From assembly GCF_001594145.1 (NCBI RefSeq), contig NZ_LVCF01000020.1, positions 35,832-99,831 on the forward strand: a stretch of 64,000 nt of DNA. The letters are read 5' to 3'. Numbering within the stretch: the stretch's first letter is position 1; each line of letters begins with the position of its first letter. This document shows, in pieces, positions 48,355 through 56,258 of the stretch. Below the pieces are notes generated by a model. It did no database searches and was not told the DNA's origin. It saw only the letters and a list, made by a program, of their open reading frames with translations. Origin of the DNA: Branchiibius sp. NY16-3462-2 (GTDB lineage Bacteria > Actinomycetota > Actinomycetes > Actinomycetales > Dermatophilaceae). The position numbers and the translations under genes were made by a program.

Positions 48355-49559
48355 CAGCGCGGCTCTCCTGCCGTCGGCACGGTCAGTTCCCACTCGGTGC
48401 CTTCACCCGGAGCGGACGTCAGCTGCGCCCGGCCACCAAGCGCTTCGATCCGGCCGACGACGGAGCGACTGACGCCCATCCTGCCTTCTGCCTGCGCGTG
48501 GTCCAGGCGACCGTCCGCGATCCCGGCTCCGTCATCGCGGACGGTGACAACGACGTGCTGGTCGAGGTCCTCCAGCAAAACGAAGCTGCGCGCTCCGGGG
48601 CCGGCGTGCTGCTGGGTGTTGTCCAGCAGGTTTCGGACCGCTGCGCCGATCTCGCGCGCGGTTCCGACCGGCACGGTCACCGGCTCGCCCGGACAACTGA
48701 CCGAGACGCCGTCCGCGGTGAACGAGCGAAGCAACGCCCCGAGGTCCTCGGCCCCGACCGGTGGGGGCGGCTGTTCACCGTCCGCCACGAGCCGACGCAG
48801 CCGCTGCTCCTGCTGGGCGGCCAGGGCGCCCAACTGCGGTCCGTCACCGCCGAGTTCGGGTGCGCGCCGCGCGACCAGCGCCAGGACCTGCAAGACACCG
48901 TCGTGGACCTCGCGCGCCAACCGCTCCCGTTCACCGGCCTGCGCGGCGGTCCGGATGGCCGCGGTCAGCTGCTGATGTGTGGCCCGCGCCCGTGCTGCCG
49001 CCAACCCGATGGCCATCCCTGCCGTGAGCAGCAGGACCGTGGTCGCGTTTCTGCCGAAGTTCCAGACGAAATAGCCCTTCACCCAGTAGTTGGCCAACGC
49101 GATCACGACGCCGGCACCCATCCCGACGAGCGGACCGCCGAGCAGCGCCGCGGAGACCACTGCGTTGGCCATCCACAGAGTCGTCGGCCAGGTCTGGTTC
49201 TGGTCGATCCAAGCGGCGTCCGCGACGTACGCCGTGGATCCCATCATCACGACGCAGACCGCCAGTTCGACGGCCACGAACCACCAGTGCCGCCCGAAGC
49301 CGACCAGGTACCCGGCTGCCCACCATAGGTTCGCGAGGGTCAGTACGGCGAACAGGGCCCACGTGACGCCGGGTCGGACCAGGTCGTGAGTGATCCCGAT
49401 CTGGAAACCCAAGGCGTAGAGATACGAAGCGAACCGGAAGATCTGGGCCGCGCGCCACAGCGGGCCGACCGGGTCGTCATCGTCGTGGTCACGCAGCCGG
49501 GCCGGGAACAGCCGGTCGAGGCTGGTCGGCAGTACGACGCGCGGCGCCTGACGCTGCAT
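48354..49559 (-). CDS. sensor histidine kinase (NarL-partner type, DUF5931-like)
   Basis: A 401-residue kinase. Residues 35-185 hold five or six membrane helices (LFAVLTLANLWWAAGYLV, WWFVAVELAVCVVMMG). The HisKA_3 motif RERLAREVHDGVLQVLALVA places the phospho-His near 219, and the ATPase domain has AVRNLLDNTQQHA, VRDDGAGIADG and GRMGVSRSVVGRIEALGG. The MacS-type membrane N-terminus is common in Actinobacteria. Signal unknown. ATG at 49559. Confidence 0.9.
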   Translation of the reverse strand: MQRQAPRVVLPTSLDRLFPARLRDHDDDDPVGPLWRAAQIFRFASYLYALGFQIGITHDLVRPGVTWALFAVLTLANLWWAAGYLVGFGRHWWFVAVELAVCVVMMGSTAYVADAAWIDQNQTWPTTLWMANAVVSAALLGGPLVGMGAGVVIALANYWVKGYFVWNFGRNATTVLLLTAGMAIGLAAARARATHQQLTAAIRTAAQAGERERLAREVHDGVLQVLALVARRAPELGGDGPQLGALAAQQEQRLRRLVADGEQPPPPVGAEDLGALLRSFTADGVSVSCPGEPVTVPVGTAREIGAAVRNLLDNTQQHAGPGARSFVLLEDLDQHVVVTVRDDGAGIADGRLDHAQAEGRMGVSRSVVGRIEALGGRAQLTSAPGEGTEWELTVPTAGEPR

Positions 49560-49664
49560 GACCCATCTCTCCCCTCCGTGGCTGACGGCCCCATCCTGAC
49601 GCATCGCTTTGGCCGGGCGGGAAACCCAGTGGCACCAGCGCTGTAGACGAGGCACACTCACGCC

Positions 49665-50681
49665 GTGAGCTTCGTCATCGAACCGCTGGACCTGACCTCT
49701 GATGCGGCGATCGAAGCGTTCCACGCCGCTCGCAACCGCGCTGAAGAACACGACTTCGCCTTTCACACCTCCTACTCGCTGCCGGAGACGATGGCGATGC
49801 TGCGCAGCTCCGAGCATGCAGCCCGGCGGATCCTGCGGCAGGTGCGCCTCGATGGTGCGGTTGTCGGAGTAGGCGCCGCCGGGTTGCCGTTGTTGGACAA
49901 CACGTCCGTCGCCGACGTGGGCGTGGCGGTCGTGCCGGAGGCACGGCGGCAGGGTATCGGGACGGCGTTGCTGGAGGACCTGTTGCGCGAGGCGCGTGCT
50001 GCCGACCGCACCCGGGCGATCGCGTGGTTGCAGTGGTCGTACGACGATGGGCGGGCCGGATCTGCCTCTCCTGGAAGGCAATTCGCTGCAGCCACGGGAT
50101 TCCACGTCAGCCAGCTGGAAGTCCAGCGCGTGCTCGACCTGCCGGTACCGATCGACGTACTGGATGATCTTGAACGCGAGGCGGCCACGTACCACGCGGG
50201 CTACACGTTCCGCACGTGGACGGGCGCCGCACCGCAGGACGTGCTGCCGGGGTACGGCCGCTTGGTGGGCGAGGTCGAGACTGAGGCGCCCACCGGTGAG
50301 CACGTGCCCGAGGTGGAGGTGTGGGACGAGCGGCGCATCCGCGACCAGGAGGCCGAGTTGGAGCAGCAGGGGCGCACCCGGATCACCACCCTGGCGATGG
50401 CGCCGGACGGCGAGCCGGTGGGCTACACCGATCTGGTGCACGCGGCGACCGACGGTGGCCGGGTCTATCAATGGGGCACGCTGGTGGATCGCGAGCATCG
50501 CGGACACCATTTGGGAATGGCACTCAAAGTGCGCACAGCGCGAGCGATGCAGGAGGCGTTCCCGGACGCGCCGTACGTGCGCACCTGGAACGCGGAGTCG
50601 AACGCACCGATGATCGCGGTCAACGACGCGATGGGATTTCGCCCGGTCGGCTGGGCCGCCGAGTTCTACCGGGACTTGTGA
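49665..50681 (+). CDS. double-GNAT acetyltransferase
   Basis: A 338-residue protein with two GNAT-fold halves. The N-terminal half has VADVGVAVVPEARRQGIGTA, an acetyl-CoA loop. The C-terminal half has GTLVDREHRGHHLGMALKVR and NAESNAPMIAVNDAMGFRPV. The layout resembles mycothiol synthase (MshD) but lacks clear MshD-specific motifs, so I call it a generic double GNAT. GTG start, divergent from the histidine kinase. Confidence 0.82.
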   Translation: MSFVIEPLDLTSDAAIEAFHAARNRAEEHDFAFHTSYSLPETMAMLRSSEHAARRILRQVRLDGAVVGVGAAGLPLLDNTSVADVGVAVVPEARRQGIGTALLEDLLREARAADRTRAIAWLQWSYDDGRAGSASPGRQFAAATGFHVSQLEVQRVLDLPVPIDVLDDLEREAATYHAGYTFRTWTGAAPQDVLPGYGRLVGEVETEAPTGEHVPEVEVWDERRIRDQEAELEQQGRTRITTLAMAPDGEPVGYTDLVHAATDGGRVYQWGTLVDREHRGHHLGMALKVRTARAMQEAFPDAPYVRTWNAESNAPMIAVNDAMGFRPVGWAAEFYRDL

Positions 50682-50684
50682 GCG

Positions 50685-51473
50685 TTACGCCTTGGCGCTG
50701 AAGACCGGTAGATAGCCGGACTTCTGACCGGTGGCGGTCGGGTGGTAGGACTCCTCGATGTCCAGCAGATTCACCGAGTGCAGCCAGCGACCGGAGTCGC
50801 AGATCTCGTGTCCTCTGAACGTCGAGCGCACATCGCCGAAGGTGAAACCTGCTTTGCTGGCAGCGGTTTTCGTCAGCGAGTCGAGCAGGTCGATGCCGCT
50901 GTCAATCGCGGTCCGTGACGACTGGCTGAGGCCGATGCAGGACTTGTCCAGGTCGTAGAAGTCGGGGTAGCCGAGCACGACGACGTGGGCATTGGGTGCT
51001 TTGCCTTTGATCGCGGTGTAGACCTTCGCCAGCTTGCCGGGCAGGTTCGCGGTGGCGTCGGCTTTGGCGGCGTTGATCTCGTTGACGCAGGTCGTTGTGC
51101 CCTTGAGGTTGCAGTCCTGCATGATCCCGGCGAAGTTCTCGTCGTTGCCGCCGATGGTGATGCTGACCAGCGTGGTGCTGGAGGACAGCGCCGAGACCTG
51201 GTTGCTCAGAACGTCAGTGGTCTTCGCGCCCGAGCAGGCGACCGAGACGTACGACGTGGGGTGGTTCGCCGTGGCCCAGAGGGCGGAGTAGGCGTTCGTA
51301 CTTCGGTCGCAATCGCCACTGCTGGAGAGGTAACTTCCGGCGCCGACCCCCGAGGAGTAGGAGTCGCCCAGGGCGACATATCGCACGGTTGCTGCATCAG
51401 CGGTGGGCACCAAGCCCAGTCCAGTGACACTGGCGATGACGGTAGTGAGGACGATGCTGCGCAGGCGGGGCAT
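50685..51473 (-). CDS. secreted SGNH/GDSL esterase
   Basis: A 262-residue secreted hydrolase. A signal peptide (SIVLTTVIASVTGLGLVPTADAA) is followed by block I VALGDSYSSGVGAG (catalytic Ser), the GGNDENF block III, and HPTATGQKSGYLPV with the catalytic His near the C-terminus. Six Cys in the mature part probably form disulphides, as in the Streptomyces scabies/rimosus esterases. Likely lipase or esterase. Confidence 0.92.
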   Translation of the reverse strand: MPRLRSIVLTTVIASVTGLGLVPTADAATVRYVALGDSYSSGVGAGSYLSSSGDCDRSTNAYSALWATANHPTSYVSVACSGAKTTDVLSNQVSALSSSTTLVSITIGGNDENFAGIMQDCNLKGTTTCVNEINAAKADATANLPGKLAKVYTAIKGKAPNAHVVVLGYPDFYDLDKSCIGLSQSSRTAIDSGIDLLDSLTKTAASKAGFTFGDVRSTFRGHEICDSGRWLHSVNLLDIEESYHPTATGQKSGYLPVFSAKA

Positions 51474-51639
51474 GGCGACTCCTTTGTCGGGCGAGGATTA
51501 CCTCTAGCAGCAAACTCCTCATCGGCTCCGGAGGGAAGGAAGGATTTCTCCCGACACAGTGATCCGGTGGATTCCTCGCTCCGAACTGTCTTGTAACAGG
51601 ACGTTGCGACTCCTGACGGTTGGAGGAAGGGAGAGGATC

Positions 51640-51819
51640 ATGGCGATCTCATTGATCCGCACGACGGTTCATCACGCGAGGATCCATCGCGCCGCTCCGC
51701 AGCACTGGACCTGGCAGTGCACCTGCGGGGGCGGCAATCACCTGCCGGACGCCGCCCGGACCCAACGGGCCGCCTTCATTGCCGGACTGGTGCACGTCGA
51801 CCAGCAGCCGGCCGCCTGA
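51640..51819 (+). CDS. small hypothetical protein
   Basis: A 59-residue protein with AGGAAGGGAGAGG just before the ATG. It contains HHARIHRAAPQHWTWQCTCG and HLPDAARTQRAAFIAGLVHV; the Cys-x-Cys and several His could bind metal. No family recognised. It ends 13 nt from the convergent oxidoreductase. The 166-bp region before it shows no clear promoter. Confidence 0.55.
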   Translation: MAISLIRTTVHHARIHRAAPQHWTWQCTCGGGNHLPDAARTQRAAFIAGLVHVDQQPAA

Positions 51820-51832
51820 CGGGTCCCGCGGG

Positions 51833-52738
51833 TCAGGTGCCGGAGTCGATCCGCAGGACGATCTTGCCGCCGCCGGCTTCGGATCGCGCGTGCGCCTCGG
51901 CCGCGTCTGCGAAGGGCAGGACCTCATTGACGTACGGCGTGTAGGACCCCGCGAGGTCAGCGGCGCGCCGCAGCAGGGCTGCGTCATTGTCGGCGTTGGC
52001 GGACTTCACACCGAGCTCAGCCGCTGTTTGGTGGTCGACCACGGTCACGACGTTGTCGGGCCGCCCGGTCAGCTCGACGAGATCCGGGAGCGAGCCGGCT
52101 CCCGCCGCGTCGATGGCGTAATCGACACCTGCAGAGGCGATTTCGCGCACGCGATCGACCAGACCTTCTCCGTAGGCGATCGGGATAACGCCAAGTTCTC
52201 GCAGGCGTTGGTGGTTGCGCGGGCTCGCGGTCCCGATGACCTGGTTGCCGTCGGCGAGTGCGAACGCGGCGGCCGCACCACCGACCGCCCCGGCGGCGCC
52301 ACCGATGAGGATCGTGGCGTTCTTGGGTTCACCGAGCGCCTCCAGTGCCCGCCACGCGGTGACCGAGGCCAGGCCTGCCGCGGCGGCCTGCTCGTCGCTC
52401 CAGGCGGCGGGGGTCGGCGCCCAGGCCGTCAACACGGCGTACTCCGCAGTCGTGTCACTGAGCCCACCCAGCCCGAAAACCCGGTCACCGATCGCGACAT
52501 CGGTGACTCCGGCACCGACCTCGTCCACGACGCCGGCGGCATCCCGGCCCGGCACCGCGGGTAGCTCGAGGGGAAGAATCTCTTGCAGCGCCCCTGCTCT
52601 CAGCAGTCGATCGATCGGGTTGATGCTGGCGGCCGCTACGCGGATGCGCACGGAACCCGGGCCCGCGTGGGGCTCGTCGCGCTCGGCGATCGTGAGCACG
52701 CTCGAATCACCGAACCGGTCGTATTGCACTGCCCGCAT
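51833..52738 (-). CDS. zinc-independent NADP-dependent quinone oxidoreductase-like protein
   Basis: A 301-residue MDR protein. The N-terminus (MRAVQYDRFGDSSVLTIAER) and PAVPGRDAAGVVDEVGAGV are typical; the nucleotide motif is ILIGGAAGAVGGAAAAFAL. No zinc-binding cysteines are present. It is divergent from a MerR regulator with a 16-bp palindrome between them, so probably part of an oxidant or electrophile response. Confidence 0.88.
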   Translation of the reverse strand: MRAVQYDRFGDSSVLTIAERDEPHAGPGSVRIRVAAASINPIDRLLRAGALQEILPLELPAVPGRDAAGVVDEVGAGVTDVAIGDRVFGLGGLSDTTAEYAVLTAWAPTPAAWSDEQAAAAGLASVTAWRALEALGEPKNATILIGGAAGAVGGAAAAFALADGNQVIGTASPRNHQRLRELGVIPIAYGEGLVDRVREIASAGVDYAIDAAGAGSLPDLVELTGRPDNVVTVVDHQTAAELGVKSANADNDAALLRRAADLAGSYTPYVNEVLPFADAAEAHARSEAGGGKIVLRIDSGT

Positions 52739-52793
52739 GGCTTTTCCTTCTCTCTTCTTCGCCCCGATGGGCGCTCTCGCCTCAGCGTAGAAT

Positions 52794-52809
52794 CTGACAT
52801 CGATGTCAG
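52794..52809. promoter_or_regulatory. MerR operator palindrome
   Basis: CTGACATCGATGTCAG is a perfect 16-bp palindrome in the divergent oxidoreductase/MerR gap, 27 bp before the MerR start. This is the expected operator type for the adjacent regulator. Confidence 0.7.
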
Positions 52810-52836
52810 TTTCAACCGTTTGTGAGGAGAGTCACC

Positions 52837-53205
52837 ATGCGCATCGGTGAGTTGGCCCGTACGACGGGCGCCAGCGTCCGCTCGCTGCGCTACTACGAGG
52901 AGCAGGGTCTGCTGACCGCCGAGCGCAGCCACGGAGGCACCCATCGCGTCTACGACAAGGACGCTGTGGACCGGGTTCGCCTGCTGCGGCAGTTGTATTC
53001 GGCGGGTTTGTCGAGCGCGGTGATTGCGTCGTTGCTGCCATGCGTCGATGCCCCTTCGACACAGGTCACGCGCGAATCCGTCGCGATCCTGCAGTCCGAG
53101 TACGCCCGGCTGGGCGAGCAACTGCACGTCATCGAGCAGACCCGGCAGCAGTTGAGCTACATCATGGAATGCGCCAACCAGTACCTGGCTGACTCCTCCA
53201 ACTGA
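52837..53205 (+). CDS. MerR family transcriptional regulator
   Basis: A 122-residue regulator: MRIGELARTTGASVRSLRYY, EEQGLLTAERS and GTHRVYDKDAVDRVRLLRQL are the helix-turn-helix and wing. A dimerisation coiled coil (SEYARLGEQLHVIEQTRQQL) follows. One Cys (SLLPCVD) near residue 68 and another near 110 might sense electrophiles. GAGGAG is 7 nt upstream of the ATG. Confidence 0.9.
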   Translation: MRIGELARTTGASVRSLRYYEEQGLLTAERSHGGTHRVYDKDAVDRVRLLRQLYSAGLSSAVIASLLPCVDAPSTQVTRESVAILQSEYARLGEQLHVIEQTRQQLSYIMECANQYLADSSN

Positions 53206-53208
53206 CTC

Positions 53209-53472
53209 TCAGCGCCGTTCGTAGATGTCGCGCCGGTGGCCGACTGCTAGTACCAGGACCACCAGGACGTTGTCGTTGATTTCGTACACGATGCGGTAGT
53301 CGCCGGTCCGGACTCGCCATTCACCCTCGCCGCCGACGAGCTTCCTAGCGCCGTTCGGTCTCGGCTCATCCCGCAGCAGTTCAATGGCAGCTTGGACACG
53401 TCGCCGCGCAGGAGGGTCAAGTTTGCGCAGTTGGCGGAGCGCCGCTGGCGCCACCTGCACCCGATACGTCAT
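53209..53472 (-). CDS. relE: RelE/ParE family toxin
   Basis: An 87-residue toxin: MTYRVQVAPAALRQLRKLD, GARKLVGGEGEWRVRTGDYR and IVYEINDNVLVVLVLAVGHR. These fit the RelE fold, with RTGDYRIVYEI and GHRRDIY as the usual C-terminal functional segments. The start overlaps the antitoxin stop by 4 nt. RelE-type toxins cleave mRNA at the ribosome; this activity is inferred. Confidence 0.9.
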   Translation of the reverse strand: MTYRVQVAPAALRQLRKLDPPARRRVQAAIELLRDEPRPNGARKLVGGEGEWRVRTGDYRIVYEINDNVLVVLVLAVGHRRDIYERR

Positions 53473-53732
53473 GCCAGGCCAAGGTCTACCTTGACCTGCT
53501 CCCACGGGATGGTCGCTTCACCGTCGGCGATCTCAGCGCGGGCAGCACGGACAGCCTCGATGTCCGCCAGATCCTCGGCGGCTTCGATCAGCCGGTCAAG
53601 ATCATCCGCGTCGATCACCGCCGCCACCCGTCGCCCCCGACGAGTGAGATACACCGGGTCGTGCCCCACCCGCGCGGCATCCACAACATCAGCCAGTCGT
53701 GCTCGGGCATCGCTCACGGTGATCTCGCTCAT
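53469..53732 (-). CDS. antitoxin, Phd/YefM family
   Basis: An 87-residue antitoxin: MSEITVSDARARLADVVDAA and DPVYLTRRGRRVAAVIDADD form the Phd fold, and the acidic C-terminus should bind RelE. ATG at 53732; a further ATG six codons upstream (53750) exists. It precedes the toxin in the usual order. Confidence 0.9.
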   Translation of the reverse strand: MSEITVSDARARLADVVDAARVGHDPVYLTRRGRRVAAVIDADDLDRLIEAAEDLADIEAVRAARAEIADGEATIPWEQVKVDLGLA

Positions 53733-53761
53733 GGCGTCCATGATAGCCAAATACTCTTAAT

Positions 53762-53776
53762 TGTACGTTTTGTACA
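53762..53776. promoter_or_regulatory. operator-like inverted repeat upstream of Phd-RelE
   Basis: TGTAC-GTTTT-GTACA is a perfect 5-bp inverted repeat with a 5-bp spacer, 30-44 bp before the antitoxin start, in A+T-rich DNA. It could be the autoregulatory site. Confidence 0.55.
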
Positions 53777-53910
53777 GATTGAACGGTCGCTGCTGACGAT
53801 CGACATAGGACCGTCTACCCGCTTCGCGGCTAGCGCAGTGAGCCGTTGGGTCGCGTGTCACCGATGTCCTGATCGTTACCAGGCAGACACGCCGACGCGG
53901 GTTGCATCGT

Positions 53911-53926
53911 TCGAACAAGTGTTCGA
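53911..53926 (+). promoter_or_regulatory. LexA (SOS) box of the mutasome operon
   Basis: TCGAAC-AAGT-GTTCGA is a perfect inverted repeat matching the actinobacterial LexA consensus TCGAAC-N4-GTTCGA. It ends 10 bp before the imuA' ATG. DNA-damage induction of imuA'-imuB-dnaE2 is therefore expected. Confidence 0.92.
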
Positions 53927-53936
53927 TGATCGGAGA

Positions 53937-54569
53937 ATGCTCCAACCGGCTCCCGTCACCGATCGCGCCCCCGCGGTGCGCCCGGCCGACGTACGCCCGC
54001 TGGATCCGATCGAGCACCTCAGTGGAACATCTAGGCCACCGCGCGGCAACCTGCCGGTGCACCCGATTCTGGCATCGGCCTTCCCCGGCGGCCTGCGCCG
54101 CGGTGGCATCTATCACCTGACCGGCTCTCTCACGGTGGCTCTGGGTTTGATCGCCGGAGCCAGTGAAGCCGGGGGCTGGGCGGGCGTGGTCGGCATCCCC
54201 GACCTGGGTATCGAAGCCGCCGCCGGGTGGGGTATCGATCTGGACCGGCTGATCCTGCTGCCGACCGGCGGTCAGGACTGGACGCAGGTGATCGCCACCC
54301 TGATCGAAGCGGTCGACCTGGTGATCACCCCCGCACCACCGCGGATCGCCCCGGCGGAGTTGAACCGTCTGGTGGCCCGCCTGCGCGATCGTCGCGCGAC
54401 CGTGGTCGTGCTGGGTCGCTGGCCGGCCGGATCCATGGCGCAGGTGCACGCGCACACCGAGCGTTGGGACGGTATCGGTGAAGGCCGCGGCTACCTGACT
54501 CGTCGACACGTGCGACTGGACATCACCGAGCGGCACCGGACCCGCAGCGTGCACCTGGAGCTGACGTGA
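53937..54569 (+). CDS. imuA': ImuA'-like RecA-fold accessory protein of the mutasome
   Basis: A 210-residue protein with a degenerate RecA-like fold (FPGGLRRGGIYHLTGSLTVALG, GWAGVVGIPDLGIEAAAGWG, DLVITPAPPRIAPAELNRLV). It lacks a working Walker A, as known for ImuA'. It binds ImuB and RecA to help translesion synthesis. It directly follows the LexA box. A GTG at 53919 is also in frame, inside the LexA box. Identity rests on position as much as sequence. Confidence 0.85.
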   Translation: MLQPAPVTDRAPAVRPADVRPLDPIEHLSGTSRPPRGNLPVHPILASAFPGGLRRGGIYHLTGSLTVALGLIAGASEAGGWAGVVGIPDLGIEAAAGWGIDLDRLILLPTGGQDWTQVIATLIEAVDLVITPAPPRIAPAELNRLVARLRDRRATVVVLGRWPAGSMAQVHAHTERWDGIGEGRGYLTRRHVRLDITERHRTRSVHLELT

Positions 54570-54579
54570 GGATCACCAA

Positions 54580-54633
54580 TTCTGAGGAGATCGAGCTTTC
54601 TGAGGACGGCTGCGCGCCGAACGATCCTCAGAA
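54580..54633 (+). other. alternative hairpins between imuA' and imuB
   Basis: TTCTGAGGA occurs at 54580-54588 and 54598-54606, and its reverse complement TCCTCAGAA at 54625-54633. Either left copy can pair with the right arm, giving two mutually exclusive stems in the 88-bp gap. A further TCCTCAAAA at 54643 is a near match. Confidence 0.5.
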
Positions 54634-54657
54634 TCCGCTGCATCCTCAAAATCGTCG

Positions 54658-56250
54658 GTGGCTGACGTGAAGCCGGCACCCCAACCGGTCCGCGTCATGC
54701 TGGTCTGGTGCCCCCAGTGGCCGGTGCTCGCCGCCCGGATGATCCACCGTGTCCCGACCGAGGCACCAATGGCGTTGGTGGCCAAGGGAGCCGTGGTCGC
54801 GTGTTCAGCGGCCGCGCGCGACGAAGGTATCCGGCCCGGCGACCGTCTGCGCCAGGCACAACACCGATGCCCGGATCTAGTTGTCCTGCAACATGATCCG
54901 GATGCGGAGCAGCGTGCCTTCGAGCCCATCCTGCGGGCCATGGCTGACGTGGTCCCGAGTGTGCATCTGGTCCGGCCCGGTGTCGCGGCCGTCCGGGCCG
55001 GCGGGGCGGCCCGCTTCTACGGGTCCGAGGCGAGGGCGGCGCAGGAGCTGCAGATCGCCGTACGCCGAGCCCATCCTGACGGGGCACCTGAGGTTCGCGT
55101 CGCGGTGGCTGACGGTCTCTTCGCAGCAGAACAGGCGGCGTACCAGGATGTGGAGGTCGTGCCGCCCGGTGGCTCCCCCGGTCTCCTCGCCGACCTTCCC
55201 GTCACAGTCATCGCCGAAGCCGCCGGCGACCCCAAGATGGCGAACGTGTTGCGCCGCATGGGCATTCGCACGATCGGAGCCCTGGCCGGGTTGCCCCGCG
55301 AACAGGTACTCGACCGGTTCGGCGCGTCCGGGTTGCGCGCCCACCAGTTGGCCTGTGGACTCGATGCGCCGATCCTGAACCCGCGCACCGCCCCCGACGA
55401 ACTCGCCGCCCGCATCGTGCTGGAGGAACCCTCCGATGCCATCGAGGTCATCGTCAGCGAATGTGGTTCTGCCGTCGAGCAACTCAGCGCTCGCATCAAC
55501 GACGGATCCTTGGTGTGCACCGGCATCCGGATCATCACCCATCACGAGCCCGGACCCCGGGAGAGCGCCGGTGAGATCCACGAACGCGAGTGGCGCCACC
55601 CGTGGCATCTGGGCGCCCGGGAGATCCTCGACCGCGTGCAGTGGCAGTTGACCGACCTGGGCAAGAAGAGCCACCGGCCGATCACCCTGATCGAGATCGC
55701 CGCCACCGAACTGGACGCCGCCGTGCAGCACAGCCAGGGCCTATGGGGGGATCGACCTGACGACCATGTACTGCACACGCTCACTGGCTTGCAGCACCGG
55801 CTGGGTTATGACGCGGTACTCGTCGGCAGTGTTGTCGGCGGACGGATGTTGCATGAACGACAAGCTTTTTCGCCGTTCGGGCAAGCCACTCCCGATCGAG
55901 CGGTGCGACGCCTGGAGCAGCCGTGGCCGGACACCGTGCCCGGCCCCGCCCCCTCCGTTGTCTTCCGTGAAGCCCAGGCGATGCGGGTGCTGACCGAGCG
56001 CGGCACCTCGTTGTCGATCAGCGATCGCGGGGTCCTCACGGGTGTCCCGACCAGTGCGCAGTGGCCGGGAGGCGTATCTGGCCGGATCACCGCGTGGGCC
56101 GGACCGTGGCCGGTGAACGGCCGGTGGTGGCGACGCGCCAAGACCGACCAGAAACCGCTGCATCGTTTCCAACTGGTCGATGACCACCAGCAGGCCTGGT
56201 TGGTGCTGCACGCTGCTGGGCAGTGGTGGGCCGAGGCGCGCTATGACTGA
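54658..56250 (+). CDS. imuB: ImuB, catalytically inactive Y-family polymerase homologue
   Basis: A 530-residue Y-family protein. The N-terminus VRVMLVWCPQWPVLAARM has lost the first catalytic acid of DinB (the aligned site reads LVWCPQW), as expected for ImuB. The region GIRTIGALAGLPREQVLDRF is a helix-hairpin-helix-like thumb, and the C-terminus interacts with DnaE2 and the beta clamp in other species. Role: scaffold of the mutasome. The start is GTG (54658 or 54667). It ends 8 nt before dnaE2. Confidence 0.92.
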   Translation: MADVKPAPQPVRVMLVWCPQWPVLAARMIHRVPTEAPMALVAKGAVVACSAAARDEGIRPGDRLRQAQHRCPDLVVLQHDPDAEQRAFEPILRAMADVVPSVHLVRPGVAAVRAGGAARFYGSEARAAQELQIAVRRAHPDGAPEVRVAVADGLFAAEQAAYQDVEVVPPGGSPGLLADLPVTVIAEAAGDPKMANVLRRMGIRTIGALAGLPREQVLDRFGASGLRAHQLACGLDAPILNPRTAPDELAARIVLEEPSDAIEVIVSECGSAVEQLSARINDGSLVCTGIRIITHHEPGPRESAGEIHEREWRHPWHLGAREILDRVQWQLTDLGKKSHRPITLIEIAATELDAAVQHSQGLWGDRPDDHVLHTLTGLQHRLGYDAVLVGSVVGGRMLHERQAFSPFGQATPDRAVRRLEQPWPDTVPGPAPSVVFREAQAMRVLTERGTSLSISDRGVLTGVPTSAQWPGGVSGRITAWAGPWPVNGRWWRRAKTDQKPLHRFQLVDDHQQAWLVLHAAGQWWAEARYD

Positions 56251-56258
56251 GGTGACCC

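Noticed and set aside
54658..56250. ImuB regarded as a broken polymerase pseudogene because of missing catalytic acids
   Set aside because: Loss of these residues is the normal state of ImuB; the frame is intact and the operon context is canonical.
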